From Flavobacterium sp. MC2016-06 (GTDB lineage: Bacteria; Bacteroidota; Bacteroidia; Flavobacteriales; Flavobacteriaceae), in NCBI RefSeq assembly GCF_009711165.2, contig NZ_WMID02000014.1, positions 1-64,000 of the forward strand: a stretch of 64,000 nt of DNA. The letters run 5' to 3'. The position numbers and the translations under genes were made by a program. The notes below the pieces were generated by a model that had not been told where the DNA came from, ran no database searches, and saw nothing but the letters and a program-made list of their open reading frames with translations. This document shows, piece after piece, positions 17,603 to 26,797 of the stretch (the first letter of the stretch is position 1; each line of letters starts with the position of its first letter).

Positions 17603-17890
17603 ATGAAAGATTTTATCATAGATGAAGACTTGTTAATACTAAAAGAAGATTTCACTATTCAAGATGCAGATCAGCAAAATATTGAACATTTGCTGCTAAG
17701 CCAAAAAGGAAGCTATAAAGAGTTTCCGATACTTGGAGTGGGAATTAAAAAATACATTAACAGCCCTGATGCAACATCAAGACTAAGACTAGAAAACGAA
17801 ATAGATAAACAATTAACGTATGACAACTTTTATGTAAAAACATTAGATGTTAACGATTTACAAAACATTAGAATCGATGGGAACTATTAG
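17603..17890 (+). CDS. Baseplate wedge protein (GPW/gp25 family)
   Basis: 95 aa. It has the gp25 pattern: an early ILKEDFTIQDADQQNIEHLL, then SQKGSYKEFPILGVGIKKYI, ending in a short beta stretch. gp25 proteins build the inner baseplate and nucleate the sheath. The gene overlaps the next one by 14 bp. Confidence 0.75.
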   Translation: MKDFIIDEDLLILKEDFTIQDADQQNIEHLLLSQKGSYKEFPILGVGIKKYINSPDATSRLRLENEIDKQLTYDNFYVKTLDVNDLQNIRIDGNY

Positions 17891-18179
17891 ACCACAGGAA
17901 AACCAAAACATTTTTGACTTGTCTTTACAAGAATATGGAAGCATAGAAAAAGTATTCGACATCTTAGAAGACAATGACAAATTTAACATTACAGAGGACC
18001 TTTCTGTATACGAGGATTTAAAAATTGGCAGGGAAGCTTTTAAAAAGGATATTGTTGAATATTACAGTTCCAGAAATTTGAAACCTGCAACTTCACTTAC
18101 GGAAGAAGAAGAATATTTAATGGACAACTTTTCTGGGATTGATTATATGATTATTGAAGATGATTTTATCATTTATTAA
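17877..18179 (+). CDS. LysM/tail protein X-like baseplate protein
   Basis: 100 aa from ATG at 17877 (MGTIRPQENQNIFDLSLQEY). The stretch QNIFDLSLQEYGSIEKVFDI resembles a LysM or gpX repeat, used by small tail proteins to bind the hub region. The C-terminus is acidic. It overlaps the gp25 gene, so the pair is co-translated. An upstream in-frame start at 17847 would overlap more and is less likely. Confidence 0.5.
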   Translation: MGTIRPQENQNIFDLSLQEYGSIEKVFDILEDNDKFNITEDLSVYEDLKIGREAFKKDIVEYYSSRNLKPATSLTEEEEYLMDNFSGIDYMIIEDDFIIY

Positions 18180-18384
18180 TAAATACTCCCTTAAATGTAA
18201 TTACTGGAAATGTCGATTTTAAAATAATTTAGATTGGCAGGTAATACTATAACTAAATCTCTCCTTTTAGAAATCTCTAAAAAGAAAACTACTTCTCTGT
18301 AGTATTTACAAAAAAACATAAAACAATTATCTCTAAGCATATTACACATGTCTTACAGGCTAAACTATATCAAAAAATTAAAAT

Positions 18385-19431
18385 ATGGCACGTACAATTG
18401 CTGAAATTCAGAACGAAATCCTGGATGAAAAAAAGAAATATTCTTCCTTAGATAACTTAACAAGTGACTCAAAAACAAGTATCTGGGGACTTTGGACTAA
18501 CATCGTGGCTACTGCTGTTTGGGTACACGAAAAAATAGTAGAAAAAAATGCCTCAGTATCAAGACCTCATACTTTAAACTGGTATCGAGAACAGGCTTTA
18601 AATTTTCATTACGGTACACCTTCAGACTCTGAGTCAAGTAACGGAATGTCGCTGGTTTGGAAAGACGGTTCATACCAATTTGATACTACAGATCTTAGCG
18701 AAACACAAATTGAAGAATCAAAAATAATAAAACACTGCGCTGTAAGTGAAATTGACTTAGGAACGGTATTGGACCCGGATAAAGCCCCAGAAGAAATTTT
18801 TTCTGATTATTTCCATAATAAAGTTGGAGTTGTTTTTATAAAAGTTGCTACTGTAAAAGAGGACAAAATCTCTAGAATTGACGTTCCAAACGAACTTTTT
18901 GCATTTAAAGAATACATTGCTAAAATTAAAGATGCAGGAAATCAAGTATACATCACTTCAGATCAAGGTGATATCCTAAAATTAACCTTGAATGTCTATG
19001 TAGATCCTTTGAGCATTTATATCAACCCAGAAGACATTGAATATTATCAAAATAGAATTTTGGCTCAAAATGAGATAACCATACAAGATAGTAGGGAATT
19101 AGATTCTCGAAATGGTTCGTTAATATTAAATAATGATGTTTTTCCAATACTTGATGCTGTTAAAGATCATTTAAAAAATATTGAATTTAATGGAGCCTTT
19201 GTCAAAACCTATTTAGTAGATGCAATTCAAAAAGCGCTTGGTGTTAAAATCCCAATATTGGCCAAGATTCAAACTTCTGTTGCAAAAAACCTTAATGACC
19301 AAGAAGAGCCAGATCTTCTAGATGTTACCAAAATTGAGTATTTCGTTCCTAGAGCTGGTTATTTTGACCTGGATACTCTGGAAGTTGAGGTAAACTACAT
19401 TCCTTATACATTTTACAGAGATAAACAATAG
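18385..19431 (+). CDS. Baseplate J-like protein
   Basis: 348 aa, starting MARTIAEIQNEILDEKKKYS. The order gp25, X-like, this gene, then an I-like gene matches P2-type baseplate operons. WGLWTNIVATAVWVHEKIVE and the beta-rich second half (LKLTLNVYVDPLSIYI) fit the J/gp47 family in Bacteroidota. It would form the wedge that carries tail fibres. No other function is suggested. Confidence 0.6.
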   Translation: MARTIAEIQNEILDEKKKYSSLDNLTSDSKTSIWGLWTNIVATAVWVHEKIVEKNASVSRPHTLNWYREQALNFHYGTPSDSESSNGMSLVWKDGSYQFDTTDLSETQIEESKIIKHCAVSEIDLGTVLDPDKAPEEIFSDYFHNKVGVVFIKVATVKEDKISRIDVPNELFAFKEYIAKIKDAGNQVYITSDQGDILKLTLNVYVDPLSIYINPEDIEYYQNRILAQNEITIQDSRELDSRNGSLILNNDVFPILDAVKDHLKNIEFNGAFVKTYLVDAIQKALGVKIPILAKIQTSVAKNLNDQEEPDLLDVTKIEYFVPRAGYFDLDTLEVEVNYIPYTFYRDKQ

Positions 19432-19446
19432 TCTAATATATATACG

Positions 19447-20082
19447 ATGAATAAATACACCATTTTGAAATGGGAAAAGCTGTTATTATGGCTCATCCCT
19501 CCTATTCTTAGAAAAAAAACTCATGTTGACTGGCTCAATCTTTTACTAACACCTATTCGGACTATTTATGAAGAAACTCTTTATAAAATGCAGCATACTG
19601 GACAAGTCATTTATCTGGAAAAAGTATTAAACGAAACCTTTAATCCAGCAAAAAATTACAATCCTAATTTTAGTACTGAGCAGAAACGTCTAAACGAGTT
19701 AATTTATATTGACGAATCTGTAAAACCTACTTTACAATATGTATATCTCCACAAAGAGTATTACGAACCAAATGGAACTTTGATGTTACCGCAATTGAAA
19801 ATTTTTAAACATGAAGAATATACAAACAGGAATAATAAACCTGTTTACCTGGCGCATCGTAAAGATTACACCACAATAGCTTATGCTAATTTTAGAGTAT
19901 TCATTCCCGAGAATTTAATAACAAGCGGTGTTATAGTTGCCACACCAAGTGGAGGTGAATCTTTACAAAAAACAGAAGCCATTAAAGTGGCAACTATTGA
20001 GTATCAAAATCTTCTTAACTTCTATAAACTAGCTGGTAAAAGTTATGAAAGTTATTCCTATTCATTAGATGATTTAGACTAA
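19447..20082 (+). CDS. Tail protein I-like baseplate component
   Basis: 211 aa, starting 15 bp after the J-like gene. WEKLLLWLIPPILRKKTHVDW at the N-terminus and a beta-rich C-terminus follow the pattern of the protein between J and the first fibre in Bacteroidota tails. In P2 this place belongs to gpI, which links baseplate to fibre. The call is by position. Confidence 0.5.
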   Translation: MNKYTILKWEKLLLWLIPPILRKKTHVDWLNLLLTPIRTIYEETLYKMQHTGQVIYLEKVLNETFNPAKNYNPNFSTEQKRLNELIYIDESVKPTLQYVYLHKEYYEPNGTLMLPQLKIFKHEEYTNRNNKPVYLAHRKDYTTIAYANFRVFIPENLITSGVIVATPSGGESLQKTEAIKVATIEYQNLLNFYKLAGKSYESYSYSLDDLD

Positions 20083-20157
20083 AAGCGAACCGCCACTTGA
20101 GTTTAATATCAAAGGAATAAAAAAAATAAAAAAAAACAGACACTTAAATTAATAAAA

Positions 20158-22689
20158 ATGAAACAAGTAAATTTTAGTCATTCAGGAGGATTTCCTCTCG
20201 AGCAAGAAACTTTAGAAAGACTTCAAACAGCCTATAGATCAGAATTGTATGAAGCTTTAAAAAGACATTTAAGCATCGAACCAAATCAAAATTATATCAT
20301 TGCCCCAGCCAGCAATAATACAAAAGGCTGGGCTGTAATCGCTCAAGAAGAAGGAATCCTATATCCTATTGAAAAAGGAACTCCAACTAATTATTTAAAA
20401 ACGACTAGAACTGGTACAAATTTAATATACGGAACAGGAACATCTCAAATTGCTTATTTTGATTATGAAGCAGAATACACGGACGGTCTTGGAACTCCTC
20501 AAAGTAGTGATGAGCTAACTGTGAATTATTATGATTTGAGAACTTTTCAAATTGTGAAAGACCTTAAAACTATCGAAGCAATTTTACAAGCAATTGAGGC
20601 AAACATTGATGCCGTAGAAGCTAATATTAGTGCAATTGAGACTAACATTGATGCAATTGAAGCAGATATTGAAGTAATTAACCAATCTTATCTTCCTCTA
20701 AACGGATCAAAGGCAATGCTGGGAAATTTGAATCTAGGAACTCATAGATTATCAAAATTAGATACAGAGGAAAATTTTGTAGCAAATGTAAGAGCTATTG
20801 ATTTTAAATTTGGGTCTGAAACTAGAAGAGGATTACTGCATCCTGGAGATTTTCTGGGAAGAGCTTTTGCAGATAGCAGCACAGTATCGGAAACAAGTCT
20901 TACTGTTAATTATGACGAAGATTGGACTAGTACTTATATTGGCGGAAAAGTGTATTTAAACAATATAGCTACTAGAAACATTAATGATGGTTCTTTACTA
21001 GTATTAGACGGCAATAATCAAGTTACTAAAAATGCTACATTACTCGCTACATTAATTGACCGTATTACTACTTTAGAAAGCAAACAGTCAACTGCAGTAC
21101 CGATTGGAATGGTGGCAATTTGGGGTAAACCAGCGCCATTTCCTGAAGGTTGGGAAGAATATCTTCCATTAAAAGGTAAAATGCCTGTGGGACTTCAAAC
21201 TTTTACTTCTGAAGAAAAAAGTGATGCACTAGATGGAGATGGAGGTAATGGCATTAGCTATTATAAAGACATATACGGTTCTGCTATTTTCCCTTTTGAA
21301 ACATTAGCAAGTGCTGGAGGAAGGATCGGTAAAAAAATACTTACTGAAGAACTACCTCCACATTATCATCACAAACCAAACTCCAACTTCAAAAGTTTTG
21401 CCGCAGGATCTGGTGACTATGGTAATTCAAGTTCTACTGGAACCGGTGCAGATGGAGGCGATAATAGCCAGTTAGCAATTGGAAATTTAGGTGCAAATTA
21501 TAATACTAATGGAGATGCTTTAGAACAAACAGTTGGAGAAGGTAAATCTGTTGTAATGCTTAACCCTTACAGAGTAGTTAACTTTATCGAATATACAGGC
21601 CGTCCAAGCGACAAAACGGCACCAACAGCACCAACTCTAACAGCATCAAGCATTGGTACAACAAGTGTATCTTTAAATTGGTCAGGATCAACTGATGAAT
21701 TTGGCGTTACTGAGTATGTTGTATACGGAAATGCTATTTCGCCAATCCCGGTAGGTAATGTTTTCAACCGAACAATTTATGGATTAACTCCTGGTACTGC
21801 TTATACTTTTTATGTTGTAGCAAAAGATGAAGCTGGAAATACATCGCCTTCCAGCAATGTTGTAGCTGTAACCACAACAACTGCGGATTTAATCCCACCG
21901 ACAACGCCAACAGGTTTAACATGTTACGCCCCAGAAGATGGCTATTTAACTGTTGAATGGAATAGTTCTACCGATAATGTAGGTGTTACCCGCTATCAGG
22001 TATGGAGAAGAACACTCGGTGGGACTTCTGAACTATATCTTGGAACACCTGACAATTATTGTACAGTTTATGGCACAGCCAATACTACTTATTATTTTAA
22101 AGTAAAAGCTTTTGATGCTGCCGGAAATGAATCTCCATTTTCATCTGAAGTTTCAGGAACTGTCACGTCTGGATCCGGATCTGGAGGAGGTGGATGTTTC
22201 GATATAGAATCTTTGGTAACAATGGCATCAGGACAATCTAAAAAATTGAAGAATATCGAAATTGGAGACAAACTTCAAGGATTTTCTTTCCCAAATGAAA
22301 TTGATGAATCTGATGGAGATTACATGGTTTGGAACGGAAAATTAAATGAAGCCGTCAAAACAGAAGTAACTGTAGTAAACAAAAAAGCAAGTTTACAACC
22401 AAATTATTTTGAAATTAAAACGGCAGATAATACTATTAAAGCTACCGGACAACACCCGCTATTAGTAACTGAAGATAGTGAGAATGTGAAATGGGTTTGT
22501 GTAAAAAATGTGTCACAAAACATGCTGTTAATTGATAAAACAGGAAAAACAAAAGTTATTGAATCAATCGTTTTTAAAGAAGAACCATTGGAAGTATTAC
22601 TTCTAGATGTTGAAGACGTAGATAATTATGTTATTTCGGGAATTGTTGCTCATAACAATAAACCTGAGATTGAACCAACAAACCCATAA
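20158..22689 (+). CDS. Collar/FN3 tail fibre with C-terminal Hint (bacterial intein-like) domain
   Basis: 843 aa. Residues about 140-180 are a heptad coil (IEANIDAVEANISAIETNI). A Tail_Collar-like region lies at about 317-480 (GMVAIWGKPAPFPEGW, then ELPPHYHH and NPYRVVNFIEYTG). Two FN3 domains start near 486 and 579. After GSGSGGGG a Hint domain runs from Cys680 to His832-Asn833: N-terminal CFDIESLVTM, IEIGDKLQGF, ATGQHPLLV (the TxxH block), and C-terminal VISGIVAHN followed by Asn, not Cys/Ser/Thr. That is the bacterial intein-like pattern, which cleaves rather than splices. Ten residues follow. Confidence 0.8.
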   Translation: MKQVNFSHSGGFPLEQETLERLQTAYRSELYEALKRHLSIEPNQNYIIAPASNNTKGWAVIAQEEGILYPIEKGTPTNYLKTTRTGTNLIYGTGTSQIAYFDYEAEYTDGLGTPQSSDELTVNYYDLRTFQIVKDLKTIEAILQAIEANIDAVEANISAIETNIDAIEADIEVINQSYLPLNGSKAMLGNLNLGTHRLSKLDTEENFVANVRAIDFKFGSETRRGLLHPGDFLGRAFADSSTVSETSLTVNYDEDWTSTYIGGKVYLNNIATRNINDGSLLVLDGNNQVTKNATLLATLIDRITTLESKQSTAVPIGMVAIWGKPAPFPEGWEEYLPLKGKMPVGLQTFTSEEKSDALDGDGGNGISYYKDIYGSAIFPFETLASAGGRIGKKILTEELPPHYHHKPNSNFKSFAAGSGDYGNSSSTGTGADGGDNSQLAIGNLGANYNTNGDALEQTVGEGKSVVMLNPYRVVNFIEYTGRPSDKTAPTAPTLTASSIGTTSVSLNWSGSTDEFGVTEYVVYGNAISPIPVGNVFNRTIYGLTPGTAYTFYVVAKDEAGNTSPSSNVVAVTTTTADLIPPTTPTGLTCYAPEDGYLTVEWNSSTDNVGVTRYQVWRRTLGGTSELYLGTPDNYCTVYGTANTTYYFKVKAFDAAGNESPFSSEVSGTVTSGSGSGGGGCFDIESLVTMASGQSKKLKNIEIGDKLQGFSFPNEIDESDGDYMVWNGKLNEAVKTEVTVVNKKASLQPNYFEIKTADNTIKATGQHPLLVTEDSENVKWVCVKNVSQNMLLIDKTGKTKVIESIVFKEEPLEVLLLDVEDVDNYVISGIVAHNNKPEIEPTNP

Positions 22690-22706
22690 TCTTAATAAAA
22701 AATGTA

Positions 22707-22738
22707 AATCTTTTGGGGTTTAATTACCCCAAAAGATT
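22707..22738 (+). terminator. Perfect 13-bp inverted repeat after the Hint fibre
   Basis: AATCTTTTGGGGT (22707-22719) pairs with ACCCCAAAAGATT (22726-22738), loop of 6. There is no T run, so it may be an attenuator or mRNA-stabilising hairpin instead of a full terminator. Confidence 0.55.
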
Positions 22739-22775
22739 ACTTACTCAAAAATCATTAATCTTAAAGAGACTATAC

Positions 22776-23240
22776 ATGAAAATTGTGAAATTTATTTTTA
22801 CAGCTTCAGCATTGCTGTGGCTTTTAATTACAATCTTGACAATGATGCCGTTTGCGATTTTGCTCTTACCAACCTTATTTATTTCGAAAAAACATTATAC
22901 CGAATGGATCCTATTTTTATTTGCTTTGATTTGTTCTTTAGGCATCTACCCTATTTGCTTTGTATATGCCGCTATAAAATGGAATGGCTTTTTGAGCTAT
23001 CTAAGAAAGCTTAGTCTGAGTATCGATATTGGCGGAAATATGGTAGGCGGAGCGCTATTAAATGACAATTTCATTATCTCTTCTTCTACAAATCAATTTG
23101 GAATTATCCGGGAAACTATAAGCGACAATTTGGGTGAAAACGAAAGAGATAATACGCTGACTGTTTCCGGAAAAAGATTTACCAACTTACTGGGAGTAAT
23201 TGATTTTGATCATGCCAAAAAGTCTATAATAGAAGACTAA
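22776..23240 (+). CDS. Membrane protein next to holin
   Basis: 154 aa from ATG at 22776 (MKIVKFIFTASALLWLLIT). There are two hydrophobic segments in the first 75 residues, then a soluble tail (GGNMVGGALLNDNFIISSS). It ends 17 bp before the holin gene and probably shares its transcript. The family is not recognised; the soluble tail may be a host-interaction or lysis-control part. Confidence 0.55.
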   Translation: MKIVKFIFTASALLWLLITILTMMPFAILLLPTLFISKKHYTEWILFLFALICSLGIYPICFVYAAIKWNGFLSYLRKLSLSIDIGGNMVGGALLNDNFIISSSTNQFGIIRETISDNLGENERDNTLTVSGKRFTNLLGVIDFDHAKKSIIED

Positions 23241-23257
23241 ACAACCCAAAAAAAACT

Positions 23258-23728
23258 ATGATGCATAAAATCTCCGAATATTCAAATGAACTAAAATTAA
23301 TACTTTATGGAATTTTTATGTACTTAGAAATGGATGTAGAAATTGTTAAAGTACTGTTTTACTTAATGGTAATAGATACTTTTTTAGGCATTGTAAAAAC
23401 CATTGTATTAAATAATCCTTTTAGCTTTAAAAAATTAGCCTTAGGATTTGTATCTAAGCTAGCCGTATTACTAATACCTACAGCGCTGGCATTAATGAGT
23501 AAAGGTCTTAATTACAACTTTAAATGGTTTGTAACCATAGTAATGGATTTACTTATTGTTAGCGACGGAATTTCTATAATCAGCAACATTATTGCCATAA
23601 AAACAAAGAAAGAAGTCGAAAATTTTGACGCAATGACATTGATTCTTAAATCAATAAGAAATCGTTTAATACAACTCTTCAAAAGACTTTTGATCACAAT
23701 TGACCCTAAAATTCATGTAGAAAAATAG
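23258..23728 (+). CDS. Phage holin, family 4-like
   Basis: 156 aa with several membrane helices. The segment VLFYLMVIDTFLGIVKTIVL, then LGFVSKLAVLLIPTALALM, is characteristic of the BlyA/toxin-secretion holin family. A charged C-terminal helix follows. It would open the inner membrane for the M15 endolysin, though the two genes lie in separate transcription units. Confidence 0.75.
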   Translation: MMHKISEYSNELKLILYGIFMYLEMDVEIVKVLFYLMVIDTFLGIVKTIVLNNPFSFKKLALGFVSKLAVLLIPTALALMSKGLNYNFKWFVTIVMDLLIVSDGISIISNIIAIKTKKEVENFDAMTLILKSIRNRLIQLFKRLLITIDPKIHVEK

Positions 23729-23818
23729 ATCTGCATTTTACCAAAATAGTATCTATCATAATTCTTAAAAAAATTAAACAAAAACATACTGATTTTACTT
23801 TAGGTATAATCAATATAT

Positions 23819-23861
23819 GAGATAGTAAAGAAACGATACGTATCAATTTCTATACTATCTC
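23819..23861 (+). terminator. Hairpin after holin
   Basis: GAGATAGTA (23819-23827) pairs with TACTATCTC (23853-23861), with AGAAA/TTTCT inside and a GATACGTATC palindrome at the apex, followed by T-rich sequence. Confidence 0.5.
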
Positions 23862-23959
23862 TATTATTTCTATACAGGTAAGAAAAATTTTATTTATTAC
23901 AAACAGCCACCTATGAAACTGTTTGTATTTTTCCGAATTCAAAAGAAACAATATAACCA

Positions 23960-24391
23960 ATGAAATTGAAAACCGGAAATAAGAATGTAACCCATCTGCT
24001 AGAACGGGTATTTAGAATAAACAGAATAAAAAACATAATAGACATAAGTGATTCTTTCTATGTCATAAATAATGAAGTGTCTTCTGCTTTATTTGACGCA
24101 GAAATTTATAAAGTAACGTTCTGTACCCAAAAAAACGGAGAAATAAAAACTTACGACTTGTTCTTATCTGTCAACGAGTTAATTTGTGATTTGGAAATAG
24201 ATCTTTTAAAAGAACATTTAGGAATACATCTTTCAGGAGATGGTTCGCAATTTGAAATTCTTGACTATCAGACAGATTTCACCATTCAGTTTGATCAAGA
24301 AAATAGTTCTTTTATAGAATCTGATGAGGTAAACAACGGCTTACTATTTTTTAAAATAGGAATCAATAAAGAAAACTTTTTCCCAAAATAA
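23960..24391 (+). CDS. Hypothetical protein between holin and fibre array
   Basis: 143 aa, starting MKLKTGNKNVTHLLERVFRI, alternating strands and helices, acidic C-terminal half, no signal peptide. No family is recognised. It stands alone between the holin and the fibre genes, with gaps of 231 and 287 bp in which I see no gene. Confidence 0.45.
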   Translation: MKLKTGNKNVTHLLERVFRINRIKNIIDISDSFYVINNEVSSALFDAEIYKVTFCTQKNGEIKTYDLFLSVNELICDLEIDLLKEHLGIHLSGDGSQFEILDYQTDFTIQFDQENSSFIESDEVNNGLLFFKIGINKENFFPK

Positions 24392-24678
24392 GATTACTCG
24401 ATTCTTTAAATGATAAGTCTTACCTCATAAAAAAGCAACTCTATCAACCTACACCAAAACGAAAAAAGTAAAATCTGTTTATGTCTTCTTTAAGATATTA
24501 AACACAGAAACTTTTAGCTATAAAACTAAATCAAATTTTATAAATCAGGCGCTAAACATTTCGCCATAATTGTATGTACATGAACATAAAAAATTTTACA
24601 AAAGCAGGAAAGTTTCCTGTAAAACCTGAAAGTGCAAAAATTGCAAACAGTAAATTATATTGATTTTATAGTATAAAC

Positions 24679-24975
24679 ATGGCAACAGATAAAAACATAT
24701 TAAAAAATTGGTTTACTACTGGTAAAAAGCCCTTACAAGCACAATTTTGGGCTTGGATGGATTCCTATTGGCATAAAGAGGAACCAATACCACAGATCAC
24801 TCTTTATAATCAATTTTCGATTTTCAAAGTACGTGGAAACACAAATAATTTAATTGCAGAAGTCAATGATGTTTGTAAAGGTATTGTAGAAAATTACTTG
24901 ATAGAAGGAATTTATTTAAGCGGAGATATGACCAGATTGACAGATTTTGAAATAATTACCAAACAAGAATTATAA
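24679..24975 (+). CDS. Short fibre-docking module protein
   Basis: 98 aa. Residues 1-40 are the fibre docking module (ILKNWFTTGKKPLQAQFWAW, then HKEEPIP) seen in the genes at 2, 3064 and 26798. The remaining 58 residues (LYNQFSIFKVRGNTNNLIAE) show no fibre repeats. It may be an adaptor onto which the next protein is mounted, or a fibre cut short by recombination. The stop is 21 bp before the next start. Confidence 0.6.
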   Translation: MATDKNILKNWFTTGKKPLQAQFWAWMDSYWHKEEPIPQITLYNQFSIFKVRGNTNNLIAEVNDVCKGIVENYLIEGIYLSGDMTRLTDFEIITKQEL

Positions 24976-24996
24976 TCCCAAAAAATCAAATTAAAC

Positions 24997-26493
24997 ATGA
25001 AAAAAATCTTTTATACATTATTGTTAGGTTTAGTATTTCTAATTCCTGCAACAGCACAAAAAAAATACAGCATTCAAAATCAGCTGCAACTTTCTACAGT
25101 TCCCTTAGGTTCTCCAAATGACAGCATTATGGTTGTAAATTCACAAGGAGCTGTAAGTTATATTCCAAAAAGTTCTATATCAGGAGGCGGAAGCACACCA
25201 TCATTACAACAAGTTTTATTAACTGGTAATCAGTCTAGTCAAAATTTGATTATACAAGAAGATATTGAAGAGGCTGGTGACGGGAAAGGAGTTAGGATTT
25301 CGGATGGGGGAGTTAACGTGTATAACGCTGAAAATAGTAGATATGTAAATCTATCAAACAATCTAATTCAGGTATATAATGGTAATGATGAAAAAAGTAT
25401 CAACATAAATAACACTTCTATTTATTCTAATCAGCCAATAGGTAAAGAAAATAGACTAATATTTACAAGAGATTCAGTAGGTGAGGCATATTATAGATTC
25501 CCAGAAAAATCTGCTGGGAATTATACACTAGCAACACTAGAGGATATTTCAGGTGGTAGTGTACCTACATTTTCCCAAATGATAACAGCCAGTACAGATC
25601 CAGATAACATTAGGGCAGAGTATGCATTCTCTTCTGGAGAAGATTATAGAGCTTTAGGGTTTACCGATACCTCTGAATTTGGGATTACTCAAAAATCAAC
25701 TTTTGGATCTTCAAGTTTTCAAACTTACATGGTTGATTCTAGTACATCTAATGAGACATCTGCCAGCGTTCAAAATGATGGTGTCTATTTAACAAACAGC
25801 TTCCCTGCTTCGGCAAAGATAGTTAAGGTTTTAGTAGATAGAATTTCACTTCTAGATGCATTTGACTCTACGGCACATTATTTAAATTTATTATATCCAA
25901 CCCTAAGGGATTTAAGTGGGGATTTTTCTAAAACTATACCATTATCTTCAAATGGAATTTTTTCTGATGATTCAGGTAATATTAACTTGGGTTTAGCAAA
26001 TATACTACCTGTGGGTAATTATTATACATCTGGTGGATCAACTATTAATATCAATTCTAGTTATATAAATATATCAGATTCTGAAACTGTTGCTGGTATA
26101 TCTTTAAATCAAATAAGTACAGGTACAGCTTTAGGAAAAGGATCTATATTATATAGTGACGGAAGAATTGCTATAAGTAGTATTGAAGGTAATGCGGGTA
26201 CTCAAATATTTGATAGTAATTCTACTACTGAGGCAAGAGTACTTACATTACCAGATAATGATGGAATAATACCAATTTCTGTTAACAGAAATTTTGCGGG
26301 AACAGATGGAAATATTATTACTGTAGCAACAAATTCAACTACCTCTGCTTTAAGTACCAGTACACTTAATACAGCATATACAGGTGTAGGTATTGGATTT
26401 AGAGTTCAGTGCTCTGATATTACTGGAGGAGCTTTAGTTTATGAAAAAACAGCTTCAGGCTGGATACAATATGGAGTGACAATAACTCCTTAA
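24997..26493 (+). CDS. Fibre-like protein with Sec signal peptide
   Basis: 498 aa. It begins with a classical signal peptide (MKKIFYTLLLGLVFLIPATA, cleavage near residue 20). The middle is a serine/threonine-rich beta repeat region, and the last 45 residues (GFRVQCSDITGGALVYEKTA, WIQYG) match the C-terminus of the fibre at 3064. It lacks the docking module, which instead sits on the preceding 98-aa gene. A signal peptide is unexpected on a cytoplasm-assembled tail fibre. Confidence 0.7.
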   Translation: MKKIFYTLLLGLVFLIPATAQKKYSIQNQLQLSTVPLGSPNDSIMVVNSQGAVSYIPKSSISGGGSTPSLQQVLLTGNQSSQNLIIQEDIEEAGDGKGVRISDGGVNVYNAENSRYVNLSNNLIQVYNGNDEKSININNTSIYSNQPIGKENRLIFTRDSVGEAYYRFPEKSAGNYTLATLEDISGGSVPTFSQMITASTDPDNIRAEYAFSSGEDYRALGFTDTSEFGITQKSTFGSSSFQTYMVDSSTSNETSASVQNDGVYLTNSFPASAKIVKVLVDRISLLDAFDSTAHYLNLLYPTLRDLSGDFSKTIPLSSNGIFSDDSGNINLGLANILPVGNYYTSGGSTININSSYINISDSETVAGISLNQISTGTALGKGSILYSDGRIAISSIEGNAGTQIFDSNSTTEARVLTLPDNDGIIPISVNRNFAGTDGNIITVATNSTTSALSTSTLNTAYTGVGIGFRVQCSDITGGALVYEKTASGWIQYGVTITP

Positions 26494-26522
26494 AATTAAA
26501 ATTTTTAACCTTAAATATAATT

Positions 26523-26714
26523 ATGAATCAAAAAAACATTGCAATACTAGTAAGTATCATAATTATCTTAACAGGATTTATTGATACTAAATTCGACCTA
26601 TTACAAGATGCTGGTTTAACATTGATAGCAATTAACCGAATTAAATTAGTTGGTTTGGTTTTATCAGCAATATTACCAAGCATCTCAGATCTGTTTTTCA
26701 AAAAAACAGAATAA
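26523..26714 (+). CDS. Small membrane protein in fibre cassette
   Basis: 63 aa with a strong hydrophobic N-terminal segment (IAILVSIIIILTGFI) and a second at about 40-55. It begins 29 bp after the signal-peptide fibre stop, just as a 59-aa membrane protein follows the first fibre. The function is unknown; small holin or anchoring roles are possible. Confidence 0.55.
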   Translation: MNQKNIAILVSIIIILTGFIDTKFDLLQDAGLTLIAINRIKLVGLVLSAILPSISDLFFKKTE

Positions 26715-26797
26715 TCAATTCCCTGAAGACAGGAAATTTAAAAAATTCTCCAACAAATTAATCCTGTCTCAGGGCAATTTAATTTATAATAAAAAAC

